This document shows positions 36,941 through 46,189 of a DNA stretch of 64,000 nucleotides, piece after piece. The translations under genes and the position numbers were made by a program. Numbering within the stretch: the stretch's first letter is position 1; each line of letters opens with the position of its first letter. This stretch comes from a virus: IMG/VR virus record IMGVR_UViG_3300025012_000083, positions 1 through 64,000 of that record. One strand, 5' to 3'. The notes beneath the pieces were generated by a model. The model saw nothing but the letters and a program-made list of their open reading frames with translations. It had not been told where the DNA came from and made no database searches.

Positions 36941-37375
36941 TTAGTATTTTTTAAAAAACATCTCAAATGGTTTAAACTTTTTTTGCTGTTTCTTTTCTTC
37001 TTCTACCTTTTCAGTATCTTCTAATAGTTTTATTTCCTGTTCTTTTTTATCAACAATTGCTTCTACTTTCCTTAAATACTTTTCAATGTAATCTATCCAT
37101 GCTCCCTTGATAAGCCAGTCATAATTAAAAACATTTTCAGGTGTTGTATTTCCGTAAACATGTAATACAGGAATTCTACAATTAGGAATATACTTATTAT
37201 TTCGTATTGAATTTAAATCTTCAGTTTGATAAACATAAATGTTAATGCCAAAACATCCATAAGGATAATCAAACATTATATTTTTATGTTTATAGCAACT
37301 ACACCCTATATCTACTAAATCAACTTCATCTAATAAATCTAAATCTTTTGCTGTTTTTATATACCATAATTTCAT
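36941..37375 (-). CDS. Small protein, unknown
   Basis: 144 residues, ATG behind AAAGGAGG. N-terminal domain with Cys 25 and 27 (IGCSCYKHKN), C-terminal coiled coil ending FKPFEMFFKKY. Driven by the promoter at 37493-37521. Function unknown. Confidence 0.5.
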   Translation of the reverse strand: MKLWYIKTAKDLDLLDEVDLVDIGCSCYKHKNIMFDYPYGCFGINIYVYQTEDLNSIRNNKYIPNCRIPVLHVYGNTTPENVFNYDWLIKGAWIDYIEKYLRKVEAIVDKKEQEIKLLEDTEKVEEEKKQQKKFKPFEMFFKKY

Positions 37376-37492
37376 TTAATTATTTCACCTCCTTTGATTT
37401 ATTTTATTATTGGATTTTGAGGAAAGGGGTAGGTATATTTGAGTGTGATTTTTTGATTGTGTAAATATACCTACCCCGTACCTCTTGTATAT

Positions 37493-37521
37493 ATTGTAAC
37501 ATATTATTATGAATAATGCAA
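37493..37521 (-). promoter_or_regulatory. Sigma-A promoter, TTGCAT/TACAAT type
   Basis: Minus strand TTGCAT, 17-nt spacer, TACAAT, about 110 nt upstream of the gene at 37375. Confidence 0.7.
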
Positions 37522-37559
37522 ATATATATTTATTTATTAATTTTCACAATATCCAATAT

Positions 37560-37799
37560 CTATCTTTTCTTAATAATCCAACTAATCTTATTCGCCTTCA
37601 CGCAAGTATGAACATCAAATTTAGTTCTCAATACCTTACCATTAGCCCACCATTCATTCTTTAACCAATCTAATTGTTTCTGAGTTGCAGGTTCATATTT
37701 CCACTTTGCTTTTCTGTCTAGGAATGTACTATATTTTCTAGATGCATATTTCTCTGCTTCTTCAATAAGATTAAACTTCTTTATTATAATATTTCCAGA
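37560..37799 (-). pseudogene. Stranded helicase C-terminal fragment
   Basis: An 80-codon open frame with no start codon reads FNLIEEAEKYASRKYSTF, then DRKAKWKYEPATQKQLDWL, and ends IIKKR. The W...PAT.KQ...L pattern is the usual C-terminal tail of phage helicases. It overlaps the last 29 bases of the endonuclease gene at 37771 in another frame. Most likely the orphaned end of a helicase gene split by insertion. Confidence 0.55.
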
Positions 37800-39342
37800 T
37801 CAATTTTTCTCCTGTTTCTAAAGTTCCTGCTGATTTAGCCTTACCTCTACAACATGCGGATATTCCAGAAACACTGTTTAAATTATATCTCTTGATTGCA
37901 TCAGTTATAGAATTAAAAATTTCTCCAGTTGTTACACAAATAACCTCTTTATTATTTGTTGCTATTGATTTAGTATTATTTATACAATCTTCATGATATT
38001 TCCATTCTAAATGAATACCTGTAATTGGACAAATTACATATTGCTTAAACCCTGAACAGCATTCTGAAATAAAGTCGGATTTAATTTTATATTTTTTACC
38101 TGCTTCAGAAATACTTTTAAAAATTTCTCCGGTAGTAGTGCAAACTATCTTTTTCATGTTAGAATTATAATTACACCATCCAAGCTTTACTCCTTTATGT
38201 AAATAACTTCTTATAGTCGTTGTAGATAATTTATAGATTTCTGCCAATTCTGAAATAGTACGCTTACCATTGTCCCAAATTATACATATTTCTTTAACTA
38301 AATTCTTTAACGCAAACTCTTCACATTTTATCCAATCTACTAGTTCAAGGTCAAATATTGTATTTAGTTTAGATTTAATTATATTACTCTTTATGTATTC
38401 CAAATCAGAAAAGGCACAATCAATTCTAATCACTTCTATATCATGCTCTTTTGCTATATTGTCCTTATTTTCATCTATAAGCTTTGATTCTTCCTTGGTT
38501 TGTCCAGACATTTTATTATCTACCTTATGCCATCTACCGTCCATTTCAACAGCATATTTATTATTATCTAATTCAAAATAGAAGTCGAATCTCATTTCTT
38601 TAAAAGTATGTTCTGATTTGAAATCTACATTTAACTGTTCTAATACACTAAATCCTATTTTATTAGGATAACTAATTTTATCACCGCATGAACACCCTAT
38701 GGATTTATTTTTATATATAGAATATATACTTATAGGTTTGTCTTTAATTCTACCGCAATCTGGACAGATTGGAACGATCTTTTGTTTAGTACCCTTAATA
38801 TACAATTTTGCTTCATCATAACCTCCTTGAAAATATTTAACCATCCAAGGATCTGTAGTTGTAATATCATTAATTCCAACAACTAGTTTTAGAGGATTAA
38901 CACCACATACATTACAACCATTTTTCTCTTTTAAATGATTTTCTGCAATAGAATCTTCATTCCCACAATTTAAACATAAATAATCATACCCCTTTCTATT
39001 ATTATTTCCCATTCTTATTTGTTTTATTATTTGTAATTTCCCACTTCTAGTTTCGATGATGTCGTCTATTTTATATATATGTTCAAAACTATAATTTCCT
39101 AAATATAATTCAAATTTGCATTTAGCAAACCAACCGGAATACATATTAAATTCTTTTTATTTATCATTACCAATATAAAAATATATTTGCCTATTTTTAA
39201 AATCATTGATATGAAATATGTAGTTGTTATTATTGAACTCTATTTGTAAATCCATTCCTATAATTTCTTTCCATTTTACTTTTCCTATATTAAAACCACT
39301 TGTCCATTTTGGCAATTCTGTAAGTATTTTATTATTATACAT
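37771..39342 (-). pseudogene. VSR-like homing endonuclease interrupted by TAA
   Basis: Reads in one frame from ATG 39342 (behind GAGGAGG) to 37771 except for a TAA at 39157-39159; translation could restart at ATG 39144, giving 457 residues. Across the stop the sequence aligns without gaps to the family member at 1-481. Order: N-terminal beta domain, zinc ribbon (CLNCGNED, GCNVCGV), GINDI...PWM, second ribbon (PICPDCGRI, GCSCGD), VSR-like nuclease (FKEMRFDFYFEL, YAVEMDGRWHK, DNIAKEHDIEVIRIDC), an HTH, and two NUMOD1-like repeats (TTTGEIFKSISEAGKKYKI, VTTGEIFNSITDAIKRY). Confidence 0.75.
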
Positions 39343-41158
39343 TATATTCCTCCTCTTTATTAATTGTATTAATATTATTTATTACATTATGTAACTCATG
39401 TCCATTTGTTTTATATCTCAGCAATAAATATCTCTTAATAGTATCGCTTAATTGAATTTTGTTACTCGCTCTAGAAATCCCAACATATACAATCGCCATC
39501 TCTTCAAATAGGTTACTATTAACCTTCTTTTTATCTGGATCAACTTCAATAAACTTATTATAATATTCACTTTCAATATCAAAATGATCATCACTAATAT
39601 ATACAGGTATTGAATAAGTTTGGCCTTTGCTACGATGAATGGTGGAAAATATAATGTCTGCATTTTCTTTTTTAGTTACTGCATTATTTTTAATTCCATT
39701 TACAATATCAATAATTCTTGAGCCATATTTCTTTACCATTCTAATTAGTGAAAGAAGTTCTAAATCAACTGTTTTTTCTGAGTATTCTTCTAACTCTTGG
39801 TAATTCTTAAATTTAGATAATATTTTGTTTTTGGTTGGTTTACCTATACTAAAATAGTAACAGTCAGAAATATTTTCAAAGTTATAAGATTTATATGTTC
39901 CTTCGAAGAAAAACTTCTTATTCTTATCTAAATATAATGCTTCCGCAATTTCTGCAAATATGTATGCATTAGTTCTACAAAGACACACATAGGGTTTTGA
40001 TTTATCAATTTTATCTACTATAGTTTGTTTGGTATTGAATCCTTTCATTTGAATATCATTATCTGACATATCTCCAACAATTAAATTTGCAATATGTGCT
40101 ATATTTTGTGATACTCTAAATGAGGTTGTTAGAAAATATTCTTTTGCTTCAAACAAAGGCATAATATTTATAGCATTACGCCAAGAGTACAAAGCTTGGA
40201 AGCGATCCCCACAAATACATATACCTTTAACATTAGAATTAGCAATAATATCAAACATCATCTTACTGCTGTCTTGTGCTTCATCTAAAAGGATAATATC
40301 ATATTTTTTACTTAAGTCTTGTTGGCTTAATTGAAATAATTTTAAATAAAAATCATGCGTAACCTTTATGTTGTTCTTATATGATTTCATCATAGTCCAT
40401 AATTTTTCACATAGGGATATTATTTGTCCTTTCATTTTATCATTTATAAACAACTCTAAATCATTAAATGTTTGGACATCTGACAACATATATTGCTTCA
40501 TCATTTCATTAATTTTTACTGCTAATTCCATATCATTATGCCAATTAAGATTTAAATCTTTAATAATGTCTACAACACCATAATTAAATGTAAGTTTATC
40601 TTTATAAAATCTTCCGACATATCCAAAAGCTAATCCATGTACGGTTTTTACGTCAACAAAGTTAAGTTTTCCGAAACTTCCATTTTGTGCCTCGGTTTTC
40701 ATTGCTGTATTATACACCAAATACAATATCTTTTTAAATGGTCTTGCTTTTGAGTAATAGTAGAGGGTGCTTGATTTGGCACTTCCGGCTAAAGCTGATA
40801 TCTTTATCCTATCCTCCGTAGAGTTTATAATATCTTTTTGTTCATTTGTAAGAGCAAAACCATCATCAGACATATAATCAGACATTTCAATAGCGATATT
40901 ATCAAATTGCTTGTTATAAAATTCATCAGATAATATATTAGATTCAGATTCTTGTAATACTAATTCCTCTTCTTTTAATATCAATTTCATTTTTAGTTCG
41001 CATTCTTCGCCTAGTCCTTTGGGGTGAGCATAATATTGTTTTTGAGCACCAAACTTTCTTGTGAGATTTTCTCCACACACTGAACAATGATATATATTTT
41101 CTGCTACGGACTCAATGATATCTATGAGTTTATTATTCTGATCTAAAGCTTTTTTCAT
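39335..41158 (-). CDS. UvrD-like SF1 helicase with CoiA-like zinc domain
   Basis: 607 residues, ATG behind AGAGGAATT. Residues 22-55: CSVCGENLTRKFG...YYAHPKGLGEEC zinc domain. Motor: Walker A ISALAGSAKSSTLYY near 122-136, motif II IILLDEAQDSS near 285, motif III CICGDRFQALYSWRN, motif V FSTIHRSKGQTYSIP and motif VI AIVYVGISRASNKIQL. Its last residues (KEEEYNV) come from the ribosome site of the endonuclease gene that overlaps it by 8 bases, so the C-terminus may have been replaced. Likely replication or repair helicase. Confidence 0.85.
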   Translation of the reverse strand: MKKALDQNNKLIDIIESVAENIYHCSVCGENLTRKFGAQKQYYAHPKGLGEECELKMKLILKEEELVLQESESNILSDEFYNKQFDNIAIEMSDYMSDDGFALTNEQKDIINSTEDRIKISALAGSAKSSTLYYYSKARPFKKILYLVYNTAMKTEAQNGSFGKLNFVDVKTVHGLAFGYVGRFYKDKLTFNYGVVDIIKDLNLNWHNDMELAVKINEMMKQYMLSDVQTFNDLELFINDKMKGQIISLCEKLWTMMKSYKNNIKVTHDFYLKLFQLSQQDLSKKYDIILLDEAQDSSKMMFDIIANSNVKGICICGDRFQALYSWRNAINIMPLFEAKEYFLTTSFRVSQNIAHIANLIVGDMSDNDIQMKGFNTKQTIVDKIDKSKPYVCLCRTNAYIFAEIAEALYLDKNKKFFFEGTYKSYNFENISDCYYFSIGKPTKNKILSKFKNYQELEEYSEKTVDLELLSLIRMVKKYGSRIIDIVNGIKNNAVTKKENADIIFSTIHRSKGQTYSIPVYISDDHFDIESEYYNKFIEVDPDKKKVNSNLFEEMAIVYVGISRASNKIQLSDTIKRYLLLRYKTNGHELHNVINNINTINKEEEYNV

Positions 41159-41159
41159 A

Positions 41160-41252
41160 TTATTTAATTCCTCTTTCTTTTATATATTTTGGTTTTAAGT
41201 TATTTACTGCTTCTACAGATTCTAATTGATATGGTCTTAATTCATATGCCAT
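41160..41252 (-). pseudogene. Helicase N-terminal remnant
   Basis: 30 codons, ATG at 41252 with GAGGA 8-9 nt upstream. Reads MAYELRPYQLESVEAV, the standard Q-motif start of SF2 helicases (LRPYQ.EAVE), then stops next to the UvrD-like gene start, to which it supplies the ribosome site. Too short to function. Confidence 0.5.
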
Positions 41253-41351
41253 TCTAATAGTCCTCATTTTCTAGATTATTTACTATAATTATATTCATCT
41301 GGCATAATACTACTCATAATTTAATCAATCTCCTCAATCATATTTATTATT

Positions 41352-41525
41352 TTATTTAAGACTATTATAGAACTCAGTTAATGCTACGAATAATTCTTCT
41401 GTTTTTGTGAATTTGTATGTTCTAATTTGACTATCTCTTTTAATGAATATAGGTTTAATTCCTTTAGTAGATAAGTAATCTACCTCTACACTCCATTGGG
41501 TTGCATATTCTTTATCAAATTTCAT
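41352..41525 (-). CDS. Small protein, unknown
   Basis: 57 residues from the ATG at 41525 behind AAAAGGTGG. Alternates charged and aromatic residues (EYATQWSVEVDYLSTKG). No family recognised. Confidence 0.45.
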   Translation of the reverse strand: MKFDKEYATQWSVEVDYLSTKGIKPIFIKRDSQIRTYKFTKTEELFVALTEFYNSLK

Positions 41526-41570
41526 TTCAAAATCAACCACCTTTTAATTAGTACTATGTAATGTGTATAC

Positions 41571-41830
41571 AATTTTGCGTTCACATTCTAGAATGTACCC
41601 CCTATTTTGAGTACAAATTCTAAAGTTATGCTCACACACATTTGCGTTCAAATTCATAGTATTTTAGAAAGTAAACGCTTTTCTGTGTGAGCACTCTCTG
41701 CGTTTGTACGCAAAACTGTGTGAGCACATTTAGAATGTAAACGCTTTTTAGTAGCCACATCACAGAGAATATAGAGTTATATAAGTATAAAGAGTAAAAA
41801 AGAATATAGAGTAAAAGATTATAAAGAGTT
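41571..41830. repeat. Cluster of direct and inverted repeats
   Basis: Non-coding. Copies of GTAAACGC: TTTAGAAAGTAAACGCTTTT (41663-41682) and TTTAGAATGTAAACGCTTTT (41729-41748), with two inverted versions near 41571-41593 and 41642-41654. GTGTGAGCA occurs twice direct and once inverted, so long stems can form. A second part has four repeats of the type ATAAAGAGTAAA (41780-41840). Suggests a binding array for a regulator or an origin. Confidence 0.55.
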
Positions 41831-41872
41831 CTATAGATTTGCTAACGCAAAATCAAATTGTTTTTATCATTA

Positions 41873-42532
41873 TTATTTATTTTTCTTTTTAAGTTCTAAT
41901 GTATCAATAATAAATTGTTTACCTTTCCCTGTTATCAATATTTTATAATGCTTAAATTCTTTATTTTTAGATTCCTTACCATTAACAAAATAACCAAGTT
42001 CAATATATTTTTTATGTACATAAAAAGAATTATTTTCTTTGTAAAATATATTTTTATCCTTTAAAGCAGTATGCAAAGATGTTTTTGTAAAATCTAATAT
42101 ATATCCTTCGTCTAATAATTCTTGACAGGTTGTGATGCAACTTTTAACATTTAAATTTAGTTTCTTTAAGTATTTACAATCCAAGTCTTTACTCATAATT
42201 ATTCTATTACCATTTAAAATTTCTTGCATGGTATTTTCTACATTATATCCATTGGTAAGGGATTTATATTGCTCCATATATTTTCCTTCTAAATATATTA
42301 ATTGCATAGTGGTTCTATATGAAGTTTTTAACTTCTGAATTTTTTCTATTATCTCAAATTCAAAATTATCTTTACCATATGTATTCCAATCATTTTGGAG
42401 TTTGTAACTATGATGAGTATTATTGTTTAAATCTTCTATATGTTCATCCCAACGTCTTTCTATGTTATTACTTTCACCAATATAGATTAGATTGTTTACC
42501 TTGTTTATGATTTTGTATATTCCTATTGTCAT
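41873..42532 (-). CDS. GIY-YIG homing endonuclease
   Basis: 219 residues, ATG behind AGGAGAG. GIYKIINKVNNLIYIGESNN and RRWDEHIEDLNNNTHHSYKLQNDWNTYG form the nuclease domain; FEIIEKIQ provides a downstream acidic residue. The C-terminal part (from about 115) is helical with IIMSKDLDCKYLKKLNLNV, a probable DNA-binding tail. Free-standing, behind its own TTGACA/TATACT promoter. Host-side target not known. Confidence 0.85.
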   Translation of the reverse strand: MTIGIYKIINKVNNLIYIGESNNIERRWDEHIEDLNNNTHHSYKLQNDWNTYGKDNFEFEIIEKIQKLKTSYRTTMQLIYLEGKYMEQYKSLTNGYNVENTMQEILNGNRIIMSKDLDCKYLKKLNLNVKSCITTCQELLDEGYILDFTKTSLHTALKDKNIFYKENNSFYVHKKYIELGYFVNGKESKNKEFKHYKILITGKGKQFIIDTLELKKKNK

Positions 42533-42697
42533 TTAATCTTCTCTCCTCTATCAATTATTATTTTGTTAATTAATTTATATTTTACTTATGTAAAACCAGT
42601 AGCAATAATATTAATTTGTATATGTAATAGAAATGTAATATCATAATCAATAAATTTCCTCCTTTCCGAATTTGTTTCGTAGTTGTCACCTTAGATA

Positions 42698-42726
42698 AGT
42701 ATACCATACAATAATAATCATGTCAA
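42698..42726 (-). promoter_or_regulatory. Sigma-A promoter TTGACA/TATACT
   Basis: Minus strand TTGACA, 17-nt spacer, TATACT, about 165 nt before the GIY-YIG gene start. Confidence 0.65.
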
Positions 42727-42744
42727 CATATTTTATTTATATAT

Positions 42745-43005
42745 TTATAAAAGATGCTTAATATATTGATTAGAATACAAACCATTATTAATCAAATACT
42801 CAATATACTTTTCCATTTCACTCTTTACTGCTAATCTTGCTTGATTAATTCCATGACCAGATTCTACATGATATATTTCTAGGGATATGTTTTGTCTGAA
42901 TTGTTGAGCTGATTTCTCTCCATTTAGTTTTACCTTTATGGAAGGAGTACGTACAGAATATGTTATTGAGGATGTAATTGAAGGATAGTGCTGTGGAATA
43001 GACAT
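42745..43005 (-). CDS. Small protein with uncertain start
   Basis: 86 residues from ATG 43005. The region TSSITYSVRTPSIKVKLNGEKSAQQF and LEIYHVESGHGINQARLAVKSEMEKYIEYLI looks like a genuine protein, but no ribosome site precedes this ATG. A good site (AGAAAGGAG) precedes an ATG at 43081 in the next frame. Either a frameshift separates them or the N-terminus is elsewhere. Confidence 0.45.
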   Translation of the reverse strand: MSIPQHYPSITSSITYSVRTPSIKVKLNGEKSAQQFRQNISLEIYHVESGHGINQARLAVKSEMEKYIEYLINNGLYSNQYIKHLL

Positions 43006-43137
43006 TAGATATGGTTTTAAGTTGTGATTTATAATTAGAGAATTGGTTAAGATTATTTTGTTTAGATTTGTATTTATTCATATGTTTTTGTTACTCCTTT
43101 CTAGATACTGATTTTGTGCAGATTTGTACCTGTTAAT

Positions 43138-43166
43138 ATTGTAACACAGATTTATTAGTAATGCAA
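43138..43166 (-). promoter_or_regulatory. Sigma-A promoter, TTGCAT/TACAAT type
   Basis: Minus strand TTGCAT, 17-nt spacer, TACAAT, with AAATAAATAT upstream. First promoter of the minus-strand half. Confidence 0.7.
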
Positions 43167-43915
43167 ATATTTATTTTATAATTTATAAAATATGCAAATG
43201 TTATTAAAAATATTTTCATCAAATTTTAGAGTATCGTATATATGATATAATTGATTCGTCTTGAGTTGTAAAATACACCCCCTCTATAGTAGAAGGGATA
43301 ATTTGAGTGTGATATAATTGGTTAGGATCAACGGTTTTAAGGTTATTAATTGGATTAGATTGATTAGGAATTTGTGATTAATTTTGGATGCATAATTATG
43401 AATTTAGGTGGGATAATTTTGTTCGATAGGATTTATGATATTTTATGATAATTTATATTTTAAGTTATGAAATTGAGTTAAGATCAAGTAGTTATTTACA
43501 CCAGATAAATGTTGTGAGAGTAGTATTTATTAGTGTTTTGTGTTGGAAAGATTTATTGAGATTATATGAGATTTTATTAAATTAATTTGTAAATTTATTT
43601 GACTTTTGAGAAGTTTTATGATTTGGAAATTGATTCGTATGAGTGGAAATTGTTGTGTTGATTATGTTTTTGCGATGTGAGAACGAAGGGGAAATTGGAG
43701 ATGATTTGTCTCGAAATCGATTTCTAAAATTTCGATGTGTAAACAAGTACTCTGCACATAATGTCGAACCATGTCGAATAATAATTTGTAATCTAGGCCC
43801 CACCTATGCTAAAGTTGGCATGGAAATTGAAAGTGAATACAGAAGCAGGTTTTTGGTATAGTCTCTGCTTATGACAAACTCAAAATGACATAGGCCGTAA
43901 ATGATGCGAACGCTG

Positions 43916-43940
43916 AAACCCGCATTATACAAGGGTTTTT
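43916..43940 (+). terminator. Terminator-like hairpin in gene-free region
   Basis: AAACCC/GGGTTT with an 11-nt loop followed by a T-run on the plus strand. It would end any transcript from the 43.3-43.9 kb stretch. Confidence 0.45.
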
Positions 43941-43951
43941 ACTAATATCTG

Positions 43952-43980
43952 AATGTGACACAATGGGAATGTGTCACATT
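43952..43980. repeat. Perfect 11-bp inverted repeat
   Basis: AATGTGACACA and TGTGTCACATT around a 7-nt spacer. Not followed by a T-run; likely an operator or origin element. Confidence 0.5.
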
Positions 43981-44240
43981 GGAGAGGAATGGAGGGTATA
44001 ATTGTATGGGCCGGATGAATCTGAGAGTTTAGAAGGGCTATTTGTGGCAGAAATGATAAGAGGATAATGTCCTGGCTTTTATGATCGGCTGCAGTCGGAA
44101 ATGATTTTGTCGAATTGATTATGATGGATAAAAATGGAATGAATGCAGAGATAATGAAGCCAATCATTGGGCCTTAATGCTAATGTGCGTTATAACGCTC
44201 AAATAGTTCGGAATCTATAACATTGGCGAAACTGGCGAAG

Positions 44241-45294
44241 ACTTTACAGTATACAAATGTATACCTAGTATATAAAAGATACTAACTATATTAAACATAC
44301 TATTATACAATCACATAAACTCTTAATGCAGTCATATGAACTCATTATAATAAATCTAATCACATAACCATCATATCTAATCTAATAACTTTGTAATACA
44401 ATCACTTGACTACATTACACGTTTATTGTAATCGTTATCACATTATCCTATTACATTAACCACTTTATATGATCGCAATGATCATATAGCATAAACATAT
44501 ATCTATAATTAAACCTAATACCAAATGATTTATTATACTATAATCCACACTATATTGCTATACATTAATACTTACCATATCACTTAGTATTTATATCTTA
44601 TCATTATACTATACATTAATACCAACTATATTACTATACTATAAATCAATATCATTTTACTATACATTCCATCAAGCAAATACCATAAACAACTTAAAAC
44701 ATTTCTAATCAATTCTAATGCCAAAACACCCAATTCTACGACACACTAGGCAACGTGTAGAAAAATTTTAGTATAAACCATAAAATAAATATTTATAACC
44801 TAGTATAACCCTCTAAACCTTAAACGTCTTAAAAGGCCCATTCTGTGCCCCTCATGCGATTACATTATTTTTGCATTTGTACACTCATTAAACTCACAAT
44901 TAACATTGGCATACATATTGCATAATATACAGCAATACAAATAACTCTAGCAAATACAGCACAATAAGCATAATATACAGCCTCTGTTACCGTTGATCCC
45001 ACTCTATTTATTACATCTTATCTATCCATTATTACTTATATTTTACTTATCCTTAACATCATACCTCTATTAACTCTAAACGTCTTAAAACACACTTCTA
45101 GGGCCTATAAGCCCAACACAATAACCTTATTAACCTTCATTCTGTATGTACTAAATTTTAACCTATATAATAGGAAACAATAATTCAGAAAATCTAAAAT
45201 AATCTCTATAATACCTTACAAACCCACTAGACACAACCCTCTATAAATGTTAAAATAAATAAACAAATTGAATTAATAAAGGAGTTGTTTGCTA
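44241..45294. repeat. AT-rich region with iteron-like repeats
   Basis: No gene. Loose direct repeats of ATCACATAA (about 44310, 44331, 44359, 44400) and then of ACTATACATTAATAC (four versions between about 44560 and 44670), in very AT-rich DNA. GTATAC-AAAT-GTATAC lies at about 44251. This fits a replication origin or a control region between the divergent halves. Confidence 0.4.
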
Positions 45295-45723
45295 ATGGCA
45301 AAGAAAATTAAATCCTCTAACACTGTTAGAAAACTAGAGGATACCAGTTGGTTAGCTCAAATTGTCCAAGATAAAATGGATGTAGAGTCTAGTAAAATGG
45401 GGTTATATCCTTCAAGTCGTTGGAATGCATTAAATACCTTACATATCATCATCAATGAAGCAGACGATCAAACAAATGACAATATCTACTACGATACCTA
45501 CAATAGAAAACAATCAATCACAATATGCGAAATACCATCACTGATAATGAAATATGGATATGATTACGATATAGAAGGAATGCAAGCAAGACTAAGAGGA
45601 CTTGCAGAAAGATATAAGGATGATGACGGAATGTACATTGTATCAGTCCTAACCACGAATGATCTTAATAGTGCCACCATAAAAGATTTAGAAGAATTGA
45701 TGTATCAAATAGGAACTCATTAA
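45295..45723 (+). CDS. Early protein, unknown
   Basis: 142 residues from the ATG at 45295, behind AAAGGAG. Helical; contains SRWNALNTLHIIINEADD and a C-terminal YIVSVLTTNDLNSATIKDLEELMYQ. First gene of the rightward block, followed by its own terminator. Function not recognised. Confidence 0.6.
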   Translation: MAKKIKSSNTVRKLEDTSWLAQIVQDKMDVESSKMGLYPSSRWNALNTLHIIINEADDQTNDNIYYDTYNRKQSITICEIPSLIMKYGYDYDIEGMQARLRGLAERYKDDDGMYIVSVLTTNDLNSATIKDLEELMYQIGTH

Positions 45724-45724
45724 A

Positions 45725-45752
45725 AAGGGAATCTAAAAATTTCCTTTTTTTC
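45725..45752 (+). terminator. Intrinsic terminator
   Basis: AAAGGGAA/TTTCC-type stem followed by a T7 run directly after the stop codon. Confidence 0.7.
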
Positions 45753-45782
45753 TATCTTTAAACTTGAAAGGAGCAAAACAAA

Positions 45783-45932
45783 ATGAAGTGTGTAATTATT
45801 GTAAATGGCAAAATACTAAAAGAATATGATTCAGATAATATTAGAATATACAATACCAAAAAAGAAGCTGAATCAATAGCAAGGAATATTAAAGAATCAA
45901 AAATTATTGTTAAACCATTGAAGGAAGTTTAA
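45783..45932 (+). CDS. Small early protein
   Basis: 49 residues, ATG behind GAAAGGAG: MKCVIIVNGKILKEYDSDN, then helix KKEAESIARNIKESK. Its stop codon is inside the terminator stem, as in its neighbours. Confidence 0.55.
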   Translation: MKCVIIVNGKILKEYDSDNIRIYNTKKEAESIARNIKESKIIVKPLKEV

Positions 45933-45946
45933 AAGACTTCCTTTTC
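45921..45946 (+). terminator. Intrinsic terminator
   Basis: GGAAGT/ACTTCC with a loop containing the stop codon, then CTTTTC. Confidence 0.7.
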
Positions 45947-46135
45947 TTTGTCTTATAATCTATTCACTCTCATATCTAAATGCCTTAAAAGACCCTTCTA
46001 GCCTCTTATAATAGCATCTTATAACCTTAATTATCCTACATAATTTTAACCTAAATAATAGGAAGTAATAATAAGAAATACATTGCAAACTATAAAAATA
46101 AATATTATTCAACATGGTTTTTCCTATTGATTATA

Positions 46136-46144
46136 TGCTATAAT
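46136..46144 (+). promoter_or_regulatory. Extended -10 promoter
   Basis: TGCTATAAT at 46136-46144 with no clear -35 box. The same TGCTATAAT form occurs before the genes at 55202 and 55654. Confidence 0.55.
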
Positions 46145-46189
46145 GTATATAGTAGATCAAACAAATTAAATAAAAGGAGTTGCTTACAT

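Larger units (their letters stand above)
43250..44240 (+). other. Gene-free region, slightly higher GC, RNA candidate
   Basis: No convincing protein gene on either strand. Contains two TGATATAATTG promoter-like boxes (near 43243 and 43312), several hairpins, and a terminator at 43916-43940. The part 43620-44220 is less AT-rich than its surroundings, which is often true of structured RNAs. I found no match to a named RNA. Confidence 0.35.

Noticed and set aside
39157-39159. Genome-wide stop-codon recoding
   Set aside because: Many other genes in the window end normally at TAA, so a single interrupted endonuclease is better explained by mutation.
37560-41158. Group I or II intron in the helicase gene
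   Set aside because: Intron core segments (P, Q, R, S or domain V) were not recognised, and the helicase frame ends in the endonuclease's ribosome site, not at a splice-like border.
43643-43861. 72-residue open frame on the plus strand
   Set aside because: No ribosome site, poor codon pattern, overlaps hairpins in the gene-free region.
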